Positions 7,276 to 14,756 are shown, numbered from the stretch's first letter. The stretch: 19,210 nt of DNA from Clostridia bacterium (GCA_017481065.1 JAFUPT010000084.1:1-19210), one strand, 5' to 3'. Made by a program: numbers and translations. Notes: a model not told the origin generated them from the letters alone.

Positions 7276-8655
7276 ATGGCAAATACTTATGATCTGATCG
7301 TAATCGGCGGCGGCCCGGGCGGATACCTGGCTGCGGAGCGCGCGGCGCACGCGGGGCTCAAGACCCTGCTGTTTGAAAAGAAATCCCTCGGCGGCGTATG
7401 CCTGAATGAGGGCTGCATCCCCTCCAAGGCGCTTTTGAATTCCGCCAAGACCTATGAGCACGCCCTGCATGCCGATCTCTACGGCGTGAGCTGCAGCGAT
7501 GTGAAGATCGATCAAAAGGCCGTTGTGGCCCGCCGCGGCAGGGTGGTAAAGACGCTGGTTTCCGGCGTGCGCGCCAAGATGAAGGGCGCGGGCGTTACCG
7601 TGGTGATGGAGAGCGCGCTGATCACCGGCAAAAATGCCGATGGCTTCTGCGTATCCGCAGCGGGACAGGAATATGCGGGCAAGCGGCTGATCATTGCCAC
7701 GGGTTCCTCCGCAGTGATTCCGCCGATTCCCGGCGTGAAGGAAAACCTGGGCGGCTTCGTGCTCACCAACCGCGAGGTGCTGGAGCTTCCCGAAATCCCG
7801 AAGGAATTCACCGTGATCGGCGGCGGCGTGATCGGCCTGGAAATGGCGGCCTACTACGCAACCGTGGGTTCCAAGGTAACCGTTGTTGAAATGCTGGACC
7901 ACATCGCCGGCGCCACCGACCGGGAGATTTCCGGCATGCTCCAGAAGGAGCTGGAAAAGAAGGGCGTTACCTTCCTGCTGGGCCACAAATGCCTGAGCGT
8001 GGAGCCGGGCAAGGTATGGGTGGAGGCCCCGGACGGCTCGAAGAAGGCCGTAAGCGCAGACAAGGTGCTTCTCTCCATCGGCAGGCGCGCCAATGTGGAG
8101 GGCGTTGGCCTTGAAAACATCGGCGTGAACTTCACCAAGGGCGGCGTCGTGACCGATGCGCTGGGCCGCACCAACGTGCCGAACGTATACGCAGTGGGCG
8201 ATGTGAACGGCCGCCACATGCTGGCCCACACCGCCTACCGCGAGGCGGAGGTCGCCGTGAACACCATTCTCGGAAAACCCGACAGCATGCGCTACAACGC
8301 CAATCCCGCCGTGATTTACACCAATCCCGAGATCGCCTCCGTGGGCCGCACCGAGGAGGAATGCAGGGAAAAGGGCATCGATTACGAGGTGCAGAAGCTC
8401 TCCATGCGCTATTCCGGCCGCTTTGTGGCGGAAAATGAGGGCGCGGACGGCCTGTGCAAGATCCTGATCAACAAAAAGCACCGCAACATCATCGGCGTGC
8501 ACCTGATCGGTTCCTACTCGGGCGAGATCATCTGGGGCGCAGCCGAGATGATCGAGATGCAGCTGCGGGTGCAGGATGCGCGGCAGATCATCTTCCCCCA
8601 CCCCACCGTGAGCGAAATCATCCGGGAAGTGCTGTGGGAGTTTGAAGATCGATAA
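7276..8655 (+). CDS. lpdA: Dihydrolipoamide dehydrogenase (E3-type flavoprotein)
   Basis: 459-residue pyridine nucleotide-disulfide oxidoreductase. An FAD-binding DLIVIGGGPGGYLAAERA motif opens the protein. The redox-active disulfide is in GGVCLNEGCIPSK (Cys42, Cys47). The NAD-binding motif is VIGGGVIGLEMA, the second FAD motif is VYAVGDVNGRHMLAH, and the C-terminal active site is HPTVSE with His442 and Glu447. These are the hallmarks of dihydrolipoamide dehydrogenase, which reoxidises lipoyl groups of 2-oxoacid dehydrogenase or glycine cleavage complexes. There is no N-terminal lipoyl domain. ATG 7276 is preceded by GAGGAGG; an earlier ATG at 7201 lacks a site and adds non-homologous residues. 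No E1, E2 or glycine-cleavage genes are adjacent, so the partner complex must be encoded elsewhere. Confidence 0.92.
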   Translation: MANTYDLIVIGGGPGGYLAAERAAHAGLKTLLFEKKSLGGVCLNEGCIPSKALLNSAKTYEHALHADLYGVSCSDVKIDQKAVVARRGRVVKTLVSGVRAKMKGAGVTVVMESALITGKNADGFCVSAAGQEYAGKRLIIATGSSAVIPPIPGVKENLGGFVLTNREVLELPEIPKEFTVIGGGVIGLEMAAYYATVGSKVTVVEMLDHIAGATDREISGMLQKELEKKGVTFLLGHKCLSVEPGKVWVEAPDGSKKAVSADKVLLSIGRRANVEGVGLENIGVNFTKGGVVTDALGRTNVPNVYAVGDVNGRHMLAHTAYREAEVAVNTILGKPDSMRYNANPAVIYTNPEIASVGRTEEECREKGIDYEVQKLSMRYSGRFVAENEGADGLCKILINKKHRNIIGVHLIGSYSGEIIWGAAEMIEMQLRVQDARQIIFPHPTVSEIIREVLWEFEDR

Positions 8656-8672
8656 AAACTGAGGATGCAAAA

Positions 8673-8706
8673 GGAGAGAGGCATATGCCTCTCTCCTATT
8701 ATTTTA
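8673..8706. terminator. Bidirectional terminator between lpdA and the DUF3793 gene
   Basis: A perfect 24-nt palindrome (8673-8696; arms GGAGAGAGGCAT and ATGCCTCTCTCC) lies between two convergent genes. T-rich TATTATTTTA follows on the plus strand and TTTT on the minus strand. It would end transcription from both sides; the DUF3793 stop codon lies just inside its plus-strand tail. Confidence 0.82.
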
Positions 8707-9252
8707 TCCCGCCACGGCCAGCTTTTCAATATCCGTGCCGCCGGCATGCTTTTTCAGGTAGATATCCGTGCATTTTTTATACTTGGCAAATTCCTTCCGT
8801 GCGGAATCCACATCGCCGTACACCTTCCAGCAGCCGCAGAATTTGGCTTCCGCCTTGCGGTTGATGAAGCCATCCACATCCTCCGGGGGGTAGCCCAGGA
8901 AGAGGCCGATTTCATGGGGAAAATCGCCGCTCTGGCGAATGCGCTCCCGGAGCCGGGCCACGCAGCGGTTGGCATTTTCGCAGCAATAGCCGTGCTCGCA
9001 GAGCAGGCGGCAGGCATGGCCATCCTGCAAATCGCTGCGGAGCCTGCCGGGGCGATAGACATAGATGAGCCCCCTCCCATCGCCATAGCGCAGGGGCATC
9101 ACCCGCAGGCCCTTCCCGGAAAGACGCCGGTTGAGGGCGCGTATGCTCTCGCGCATCGCGGCGTCGCTCTCGAAACGGCAGGAAAAGAGGCTGCCCGTCT
9201 TGATGGATGCGAGGGTTGGCGCGCAATAGCGAATGATAGTTTCTTCGGACAC
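8704..9252 (-). CDS. DUF3793 family protein
   Basis: 182-residue soluble protein recognised as DUF3793 by conserved blocks: CAPTLASIKTGSLFSC (10-25), FPHEIGLFLGYPPEDVDGFI (111-130) and CGCWKVYGDVDSARKEFAKY (139-158). It is rich in Cys (ten, including CENANRC and FCGCW). The biochemical function of the family is unknown. From memory, members occur near flavodoxin and ferrous-iron transport genes in Clostridia, which hints at a link to iron, but no such gene is in this window. The start is GTG 9252, preceded by AGGAGG at a good distance. It is transcribed alone from a consensus promoter with two palindromic operator candidates in its 5' region. Confidence 0.82.
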   Translation of the reverse strand: MSEETIIRYCAPTLASIKTGSLFSCRFESDAAMRESIRALNRRLSGKGLRVMPLRYGDGRGLIYVYRPGRLRSDLQDGHACRLLCEHGYCCENANRCVARLRERIRQSGDFPHEIGLFLGYPPEDVDGFINRKAEAKFCGCWKVYGDVDSARKEFAKYKKCTDIYLKKHAGGTDIEKLAVAG

Positions 9253-9272
9253 GATACCGCCTCCTTCAATTT

Positions 9273-9340
9273 GAGTTAGCTTATTCTAACTCGATGTTTA
9301 AAGCAAAACCGCATTTGCGGTTGGTTAGTAATATCTAACT
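9273..9340 (-). promoter_or_regulatory. Twin palindromic operator candidates upstream of DUF3793
   Basis: Two sites share the form GTTAG-N6-CTAAC: GAGTTAG-CTTATT-CTAACTC (9273-9292) and GTTAG-TAATAT-CTAAC (9324-9339). Between them is another palindrome, AACCGCA-TT-TGCGGTT (9307-9322). The second GTTAG site sits on the expected transcription start and the first lies about 20-40 nt before the GTG. Matching palindromes downstream of a strong promoter suggest repression by a dimeric regulator, for example an iron- or metal-sensing one. The regulator identity is a guess. Confidence 0.62.
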
Positions 9341-9346
9341 ATATGC

Positions 9347-9375
9347 AGTATAGCACGCCTTTGATTCCCTGTCAA
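9347..9375 (-). promoter_or_regulatory. Consensus sigma-A promoter of the DUF3793 gene
   Basis: TTGACA (9375-9370), a spacer of exactly 17 nt and TATACT (9352-9347) make the strongest promoter in the window. Its start point (about 9340) coincides with the distal GTTAG-N6-CTAAC site. A terminator for the upstream M20 operon lies directly behind it. Confidence 0.85.
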
Positions 9376-9378
9376 GCG

Positions 9379-9412
9379 AAAAATTGCCCGGAAGCCGTCT
9401 GCTCCCGGGCAA
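9379..9412 (-). terminator. Terminator of the DUF5058/M20 operon
   Basis: TTGCCCGG (9412-9405) pairs with CCGGGCAA (9391-9384) around a 13-nt loop; TTTTTCGC follows in the minus direction. It lies 4 nt beyond the M20 stop codon. Confidence 0.83.
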
Positions 9413-9416
9413 AAAA

Positions 9417-10853
9417 TCAGCATTGCTTCATCAGGCGGATGTAGAATTCCACCGCCCGCTTTGCGGCATCCAGGCGGATGCGCTCGTTGTTTCCATGGAT
9501 GGTGCGCCGCTCCTCGGCAGTCAAATCCATCGCAGAGAAGCGGTATACATGCCTGGAAAGGTCGCGGTAGTGGCGGCTGTCGGAGCACTGCACCATCAAA
9601 TAGGGCGCTACGAGGCAGCCCTGCCAGGTGTTCGCCACGGCATTTGCCACCTTGTCCCACGCCGGGCAATTGGTTTCCGAAATGGGGCTGGGCTCCATAT
9701 TGCTGCCTGCGGTGATCTCCACGGCGCTGTCGTTCACTGCCCGGCGCAGGCGCGCGAGGGCTCCCTGCACGCTGTCCATGGGGTTCAGGCGCAGGTTGGC
9801 CGTCATCGATGCGGCGGGCGGAATCACATTGGGAGCCTTGCTGCCGGAAGCCTGGGTGAAGGCCACGGTTGTGCGCAGCAGGGCATTGATTTCGCCGCCT
9901 GTCTTCTTGCACAGCAGGTTCAAAACGCCCTTGAAAAGCCACATATTCGCAAAGATCATGCGGAATACGAAGCTGGAATGGCGGCCGAGGGTATCAAACA
10001 TTTCGGCGGCAGGCTTGGTGATATGCATCGGGAAGGGATGGTCCTCCACGGCGCAGCAGGCCCGGGAGAGCACGCCGATGGGCGTGTGGGGCTTGGGAGC
10101 GGATGCGTGGCCGCCGCCGGATTTCACGGTGAACGTTGCATTCAGCATGCCCTTTTCCGCGATGCCGATCAGGCCGCAGGGCTGCTTCACGCCGGGGAAT
10201 ACATTTTCCACCACGCCGCCGCCCTCATCCACAACCAGCGCGGGCCGGATGCCGTTTTTCTGGAAATATTCCACGATGCGCACCGCGCCCATGCCGTTTA
10301 CCTCCTCCCCGCCGGAGAAGGCGAAGTAGATATCCTGCTCAGGAACATGACCCCCGGCAATCAGGGTATTGGCGGCGGTGAGCACGGCGTTCATGGTCAC
10401 CTTGGTATCCAGGGTTCCCCTGCCCCACATCACGCCGTCCTCGATGATGGCTTCAAAGGGGGGCTTGGCCCAGTTTTCCTCCTCCACGGGCACCACATCA
10501 TAGTGGGCCATCATTACGGAAGGCGCATCCGAAGATTTCCCCCTCCAGCGGAAGAGCAGGGCGCGGTCCGGAAGGCGCATGAATTCGCAGGCCGCGAATA
10601 CCTCCGGATAGAGCCCCGGCAGCAGGGAGATCAGCTTCTCGAATTCGGCGTCGTCCTCCAGGGCGGGATCGTAGTAGGAAACGGTCTTGCAGCGCACCAG
10701 CTGCTGGAGGGCGGAGATGGCGGCGTCGCCGTCGAAGGAAACCTCCTCCCGCTCCGGCCAGTTCTGGGGCGCAGGCTTGAAGGCCGCAGCCCGGGCGATC
10801 ACCACGGCGAGCAGCAGGGCGAGCGCCGCAAGGATGATGTACAACACAAACAT
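9417..10853 (-). CDS. Membrane-anchored M20 family metallopeptidase (PM20D1/CPS1-like)
   Basis: 478-residue zinc peptidase or amidohydrolase of the M20 family. Residues 2-22 form a single hydrophobic anchor, so the catalytic domain is likely on the outer face of the membrane, or the segment is an uncleaved signal. Metal and catalytic residues are visible: MMAHYDVVP (His117, Asp119), GRGTLDTK (Asp149), SGGEE (Glu183/184), VVDEGGG (Asp209) and a C-terminal TIHGNNER (His453). The lid or dimerisation domain lies between about 230 and 340. The length and the long ENVFPGVKQPCGLIG region fit the carboxypeptidase S/PM20D1 branch, which cleaves peptides or N-acyl amino acids. It is the last gene of the operon, 12 nt after a membrane protein gene, behind AAGGAGG. 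The context suggests processing of a transported peptide or acylated amino acid. Confidence 0.88.
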   Translation of the reverse strand: MFVLYIILAALALLLAVVIARAAAFKPAPQNWPEREEVSFDGDAAISALQQLVRCKTVSYYDPALEDDAEFEKLISLLPGLYPEVFAACEFMRLPDRALLFRWRGKSSDAPSVMMAHYDVVPVEEENWAKPPFEAIIEDGVMWGRGTLDTKVTMNAVLTAANTLIAGGHVPEQDIYFAFSGGEEVNGMGAVRIVEYFQKNGIRPALVVDEGGGVVENVFPGVKQPCGLIGIAEKGMLNATFTVKSGGGHASAPKPHTPIGVLSRACCAVEDHPFPMHITKPAAEMFDTLGRHSSFVFRMIFANMWLFKGVLNLLCKKTGGEINALLRTTVAFTQASGSKAPNVIPPAASMTANLRLNPMDSVQGALARLRRAVNDSAVEITAGSNMEPSPISETNCPAWDKVANAVANTWQGCLVAPYLMVQCSDSRHYRDLSRHVYRFSAMDLTAEERRTIHGNNERIRLDAAKRAVEFYIRLMKQC

Positions 10854-10865
10854 AGCCTTTCCTCC

Positions 10866-11531
10866 TTAGAGCATGCCCTTTTTGTACATGATGCGGCTCA
10901 CCGCCAGCGTAAAGAGCACGCTGAAGGGCACCATGATGCCCACGGTACCGGCATTGAGCGCGGGAATGGCGATGAAGAGCACCAGCATCAGGCTCACGGG
11001 GGCGATGGCGATCTTCCAGTTCTTGGATACTAACACCACGCCGAGGCCGCCGAAGAGCGCCGGCAGGATCTGCGCGAAGGCGGGCTCCAGCACAGGCGCG
11101 TTCAGCACGGGCGTGAGCGGGGTAATCAGCAGCACGCCGAGGATGATGATCAACGTAGTAACGATGCTGGAAGTGGCGATGGCGATGGTGGAGATTACCT
11201 CGCCCTCATCGGAATTGGCTTTCACGCCGGACTGCTCCAGTGCGTTCAGGGCGCAGGGCAGCTTGAGATTGGAAATATTGCCGGTTACAAAGGACAGATA
11301 GCTTCCTCCCGCGCCCAGCATGGGAATGAAGGTGATGGTTTCCACCACGCCCACCGCCCAGTACATGGGAGCCGTGGCCAGCAGGCCCAGCAGCAGGCCG
11401 CGCATATCCGGCAGGGTGCCGAAGATCAGGCATACGGCCACCGGGAACATCAGCAAGATCACCATTACGGATAGATTCCATACACGGCCCCAGGAATGCA
11501 CCTGGTCCATGTAAGTCATATTCTTCTTCAT
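10866..11531 (-). CDS. Multi-pass membrane protein, partner of DUF5058
   Basis: 221-residue integral membrane protein with about six hydrophobic spans (near 19-37, 44-63, 111-136, 154-170, 173-191, 196-214) and a glycine-rich, possibly re-entrant segment (MLGAGGSYLSFVTGN, 71-85). I do not recognise a named family. Its plan resembles the DUF5058 protein before it: two helices, an ETI motif (64-66), an SG(V) segment, then a TIA..T.SI helix. That could mean the two are related halves of one transporter; this is inference. The start ATG 11531 follows GAGGAGG, which overlaps the TGA of the DUF5058 gene (TGAGGAGG), so the two are translationally coupled (14-nt gap). The M20 peptidase follows after 12 nt. 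Confidence 0.8.
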   Translation of the reverse strand: MKKNMTYMDQVHSWGRVWNLSVMVILLMFPVAVCLIFGTLPDMRGLLLGLLATAPMYWAVGVVETITFIPMLGAGGSYLSFVTGNISNLKLPCALNALEQSGVKANSDEGEVISTIAIATSSIVTTLIIILGVLLITPLTPVLNAPVLEPAFAQILPALFGGLGVVLVSKNWKIAIAPVSLMLVLFIAIPALNAGTVGIMVPFSVLFTLAVSRIMYKKGML

Positions 11532-11545
11532 GCTTTTTTACCTCC

Positions 11546-12283
11546 TCAGGACAGCCAGGCAGTAAACGGAATGGCGCTGGCCATGCCGATCACCAGGCTC
11601 AGGGGCAGGGCGTAATCGGAAATCCAGGGGGCCTTCACCTTCTTCACCAGCAGGCCCGCGAGGCACATCACCAGCGCGGAAACCGCCATCACGCACACCG
11701 GAATCAGGCCCTGCATGGAGCCGGAAAACACGGTGGAAACATCGCAGAATACGAAGCCCACAAAGGCCGCGATCATGCCGATGAACATGGAGCTGGAGAA
11801 GATATCCGCCCACTTTCTATCCCGCTTTTCCAGGCTGCTCATGCCGCCCTGGAGCTTTTTGCACAGCACCGGCACCAGCCAGATGCCCACCATGATGCTC
11901 AGGGTCATCACGCAGGCGATGGTGGTATACTGGGATGCATTGAGCCCGGTTGCCTGACCAAATGTGAGACCCATGGCATTCATGGAGTTCGCGGCGGCGA
12001 TGGTTTCATAGGACAGGGAACCCACCACGCTCAGGCGCAGCCAGGGCAGCGGCACGCCGAGATCCTTTGCCAGGGTCATCACGCTGATGATGATGGCGAT
12101 GGCGGGCGCGATGGTGAACACACCCGCAGTGACGGCCACGCGGCGCAGTTTTGCGCTCTCCATGCCGAGCTGGCGGCCGCGCTTCCATGCCTTTACAAGG
12201 AAAAACACCGATTGCGCCAGAACCACCAGCACGATGAGCCCGGCGAGCAGATAAAGAACCGGAGAATTGATATCAAATTTCAA
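11546..12283 (-). CDS. DUF5058 family membrane protein
   Basis: 245-residue polytopic protein. Hydrophobic spans are near 9-32, 48-71, 120-141, 161-183, 189-213 and 220-243. The stretches LAQSVFFLVKAWKRGRQLGM and APAIAIIISVMTLAKDLGVP are recognised, from memory, as those of DUF5058. No function is established for the family; its operon with a second membrane protein and an M20 peptidase suggests a transporter. The start is TTG 12283, with GGGGAGGA ending 7 nt before it. An ATG at 12290 next to the site is out of frame and stops after five codons. It is the first gene of the operon. Confidence 0.82.
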   Translation of the reverse strand: MKFDINSPVLYLLAGLIVLVVLAQSVFFLVKAWKRGRQLGMESAKLRRVAVTAGVFTIAPAIAIIISVMTLAKDLGVPLPWLRLSVVGSLSYETIAAANSMNAMGLTFGQATGLNASQYTTIACVMTLSIMVGIWLVPVLCKKLQGGMSSLEKRDRKWADIFSSSMFIGMIAAFVGFVFCDVSTVFSGSMQGLIPVCVMAVSALVMCLAGLLVKKVKAPWISDYALPLSLVIGMASAIPFTAWLS

Positions 12284-12318
12284 AACCCATTCCTCCCCTA
12301 TTGTGGAATCTATGTGTT

Positions 12319-12347
12319 ATTGTACATCGAAACGGGGCAAGAAGCAA
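12319..12347 (-). promoter_or_regulatory. Promoter of the DUF5058 operon
   Basis: TTGCTT (12347-12342), a 17-nt spacer and TACAAT (12324-12319) give a plausible sigma-A promoter. The resulting leader would be only about 30 nt. It lies just after a 7-bp hairpin (AACCCTG/CAGGGTT, 12384-12352) followed by TTTTGCTTGCTT, which could end transcripts arriving from upstream. Confidence 0.55.
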
Positions 12348-12426
12348 GCAAAACCCTGTTGATGATCAAATCAGCAGGGTTCCATTTGCATCTATGGACT
12401 TGTTTTTGCAGGACGGCCCAATCAGT

Positions 12427-12461
12427 CTGACCCGGCGGCGTGTACGGCGGGTCAGGTTTTT
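12427..12461 (+). terminator. Orphan plus-strand terminator-like hairpin
   Basis: A perfect 8-bp stem (CTGACCCG 12427-12434, CGGGTCAG 12448-12455) with a 13-nt loop is followed by G and five T (12457-12461) on the plus strand. Both flanking genes are on the minus strand, so it has no obvious client. It may end a small plus-strand RNA or antisense transcription from the DUF5058 operon. Confidence 0.45.
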
Positions 12462-12580
12462 CCGAAGCTGCAGCGGAGGAAAAAACAATACATACAGTCA
12501 GGATTGCGCCCGGAAATCTTTGATTTCAGCAATCCGCATTCCCCCACCGCATTGAAAATTGAAGATTTTCAATGCAAGTC

Positions 12581-14197
12581 TTAGCCCCAGAGCACGGAAA
12601 GCATCGGCACAATCTGCTTCTTTCTGGACAAAATGTGCGGCAGGAAGCAGGTGTTGCCCTTCACCTCGGCATTGAATGCCTGGCGGATGGTATCCGCGTC
12701 GCCGAGGAAGAGCAGCTGGGTGCCCTCGCGCAGCACATCCGTGAGCATCAGCAGCATCATATCATAGCCGCGCTTGCGCACGGTATCGCGCATGATGGCC
12801 AGGAATTCATCCGTGCGCTCCAGGATATGCTCGGAATTCAGGCAGGTGATCTGGCCGATGCCGAGATCGTGGCCCGCGATATGGAATTCCTTGAAATCGG
12901 AGAAGAGCAGCTCCTCGGCGGGGCGGTTATCGGATGTGGAGGCGGCGAAGATCAGCTGGCCCAGTTCATCCAGGGATACCCCGGCGATGCGCGCCATGCG
13001 CTCGGCCATGCGGCGGTCGCGCTCGGTGCAGGTGGGCGATTTGAACATCACCGTATCGGATACGATGGCCGAAGCGATCAATCCAGCCAGCTTTTCCGAG
13101 GGCATCAGGCCCTTTTCCTGGTACATGCCGGCGATGATGGTGGAAGTGCTGCCCACGGGTTCGTTCCGGAAGTAAATGGGGCTGCCGGTCTGGATATCGG
13201 CGAGGCGGTGGTGATCGATGATTTCCAGGATCTCCGCCTGGTCGAGCCCGGGCACGGACTGGGCGGCGTCGTTGTGGTCCACCAGCACCACGCGCTTGCG
13301 GCGGGGCCGCAGCAGGTGGAAGCGTGCCAGCGTGCCGACCACTTTATCATTTTCATCCAGGATGGGATAGCTGCGGAAGCGGCTCTGGAGCACTACCTCA
13401 CGCACATCATCGATGTAATCATCCAGGTGGAAGTGGGCAATATCATCCTTGCGGCATACGCGGCAGACCGGGATGGCATGGTAAATCAGCCGCGCGGCGC
13501 GGCATGCATCGTGGGGCGTGGAGATGATGCAGGTATCCGTGGGCATGGAGCGCAGCTCCTCGCTGAGCTCCGCCTGGCAGAGCACCACGCAGCGCACACC
13601 GGCTTCCACCGCAGAGCGGATGATTTCCGGCTGCTGGCCGCAGAGCAGGATATAATCCTTGCCGGAAAAAATGGGCGCTTCATGGGCCTTGGGCAGGGCA
13701 AGCACCACCTCGCCGGACACGGAATCGGTCATGTTGCCCGCATCATTCAGTATCCTGCCCTCCAACACGCTCAGCAGGTTGAACACCGGCACGGAGTCGA
13801 TCACCGGGTTCTGGATGGAGCTCATATCGTATGCGGCGATATCGCCCTGGGTGAGCATGCCGAAGAGGCGGCCCTCCTCATCGGTCACAGGCAGCGCGGA
13901 GAGAGTCTGGTCGGCGCAGAGCACATTCCATGCGCGGCTCACGGTCACGCCGGAGCTCAGCGCGGGCGGGGTATCGAATTCCAAATCCCGCACCTGGGTG
14001 CGCATGGTATGGATGCGCTGGGGCGCTTCAAAGCCGAACCTGTCCAGCACCATCTGGGTTTCATCGCTGATCTCGCCCAGGCGCGCCGCCTGGAATTCGC
14101 GGTCGCCCACAGCGTTGCGCAGCGCGGCATATGCCATGGCGGATACGATGGAATCGGTATCGGGATTTCGGTGGCCGGTTACATAAATCGGGTCCAT
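12581..14197 (-). CDS. Manganese-dependent (family II) inorganic pyrophosphatase with CBS and DRTGG domains
   Basis: 538-residue DHH-superfamily enzyme that hydrolyses pyrophosphate to phosphate. The N-terminal motif GHRNPDTDS supplies His9, Asp13 and Asp15; VLVDHND gives Asp307-His308; IIDHHR is the DHH motif (Asp328-His329-His330). The C-terminal SRKKQ (Arg525-Lys526-Lys527) binds substrate in the DHHA2 domain. The catalytic domain is split by a ~180-residue regulatory insert: CBS repeat 1 (about 75-124, ending LTQGDIAAYD), a DRTGG-like domain (about 130-245) and CBS repeat 2 (about 250-300). This is the CBS-PPase type in which adenine nucleotides control activity. GGGAGG precedes ATG 14197. 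HxlR lies 84 nt upstream on the same strand. Confidence 0.95.
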   Translation of the reverse strand: MDPIYVTGHRNPDTDSIVSAMAYAALRNAVGDREFQAARLGEISDETQMVLDRFGFEAPQRIHTMRTQVRDLEFDTPPALSSGVTVSRAWNVLCADQTLSALPVTDEEGRLFGMLTQGDIAAYDMSSIQNPVIDSVPVFNLLSVLEGRILNDAGNMTDSVSGEVVLALPKAHEAPIFSGKDYILLCGQQPEIIRSAVEAGVRCVVLCQAELSEELRSMPTDTCIISTPHDACRAARLIYHAIPVCRVCRKDDIAHFHLDDYIDDVREVVLQSRFRSYPILDENDKVVGTLARFHLLRPRRKRVVLVDHNDAAQSVPGLDQAEILEIIDHHRLADIQTGSPIYFRNEPVGSTSTIIAGMYQEKGLMPSEKLAGLIASAIVSDTVMFKSPTCTERDRRMAERMARIAGVSLDELGQLIFAASTSDNRPAEELLFSDFKEFHIAGHDLGIGQITCLNSEHILERTDEFLAIMRDTVRKRGYDMMLLMLTDVLREGTQLLFLGDADTIRQAFNAEVKGNTCFLPHILSRKKQIVPMLSVLWG

Positions 14198-14281
14198 ATT
14201 TTTATCCTCCCGGAATTATCTTCTTGAGACTACTCTATTTTACCACATTCCGGCAATTCATAAAAGGGTGCGGCGGATATT

Positions 14282-14635
14282 TTATTCCTCCACCGGCGGA
14301 TAGGCCACGCCGCGGAGCTTGAAATAATCCTTTCCCCAGTCGGAAAGGCCATGGATGAGGGGCACGAGGGAATTGCCGAGCTCCGTGAGGGAATATTCCG
14401 TCTTCGGCGGCACCACGGGATAGAGCACGCGGCGAAGCACCCCGTCCGCCTCCAATTCCTTCAACTGGCGGCTGAGCATGCGGGGCGTAGCCCGGGGCAG
14501 CAGCCGCTGGAGCTCGCTGAAGCGCAGGGTTTTGCCGATGAGCTCGTAGATGATGAGCACCTTGTATTTCCCGCCAATGATATCCATCGTGGCCTCAATG
14601 GGGCAATAATAGGATTTCAGCTGTTCAATATCCAT
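14282..14635 (-). CDS. HxlR family transcriptional regulator
   Basis: 117-residue winged-helix regulator. Family marks are the N-terminal CPIEATMDIIGGKYKVLIIY (Cys11; the common motif is CP...IGGKW), the recognition helix region RATPRMLSRQLKELEADGVL (48-67) and the wing PVVPPKTEYSLTELGNSL (73-90). HxlR proteins are small dimeric repressors or activators that often sense redox stress or quinones through the conserved Cys. The start ATG 14635 follows AGGG; a longer in-frame reading to 14758 runs over the divergent promoter and is rejected. It is divergent from the YgjV-like gene, which is its likeliest target along with itself. Confidence 0.92.
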   Translation of the reverse strand: MDIEQLKSYYCPIEATMDIIGGKYKVLIIYELIGKTLRFSELQRLLPRATPRMLSRQLKELEADGVLRRVLYPVVPPKTEYSLTELGNSLVPLIHGLSDWGKDYFKLRGVAYPPVEE

Positions 14636-14684
14636 GGTATCCCTCGCTATACAAAATGATAGTATATCACAAAAATGTGCATTC

Positions 14685-14712
14685 TTGACATATGCGAAGC
14701 ATTCAATACAAT
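14685..14712 (+). promoter_or_regulatory. Promoter of the YgjV-like gene
   Basis: TTGACA (14685-14690), a 16-nt spacer and TACAAT (14707-14712) form a good sigma-A promoter for the gene at 14757. The same 121-nt divergent region must hold the hxlR promoter; TATACT or TATAGC on the minus strand are candidates. The CACA-AAAA-TGTG palindrome (14669-14680) between them could be the regulator's site. Confidence 0.68.
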
Positions 14713-14756
14713 TATAACCAACGGGGAAAAATCCGTCAATGCAGGGAGGAAAATCC

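Larger units (their letters stand above)
12284..12580. other. Intergenic region with several hairpins between the PPase and DUF5058 genes
   Basis: No gene is seen in these 297 nt. Contents: the DUF5058 promoter; a hairpin 12352-12384; a plus-strand hairpin CTGACCCG/CGGGTCAG (12427-12455) followed by GTTTTTCC, which has the form of an intrinsic terminator facing away from any known gene; and an 11-bp perfect inverted repeat GCATTGAAAAT/ATTTTCAATGC (12549-12575) just after the pyrophosphatase stop codon. The last has no T run on either strand, but is the only candidate terminator for that gene. Confidence 0.55.

Noticed and set aside
7093..8670. Long minus-strand frame opposite the Lpd-type gene
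   Set aside because: Antisense shadow of a gene with complete catalytic motifs; His/Gly/Ala-rich and not resembling any family.
9384..11033. 549-codon plus-strand frame opposite the M20 peptidase
   Set aside because: Composition shadow that crosses three minus-strand features, including a terminator, and has no recognisable domain.
12572..14227. 551-codon plus-strand frame opposite the pyrophosphatase
   Set aside because: Same kind of shadow; the minus-strand protein has all DHH and DHHA2 motifs.
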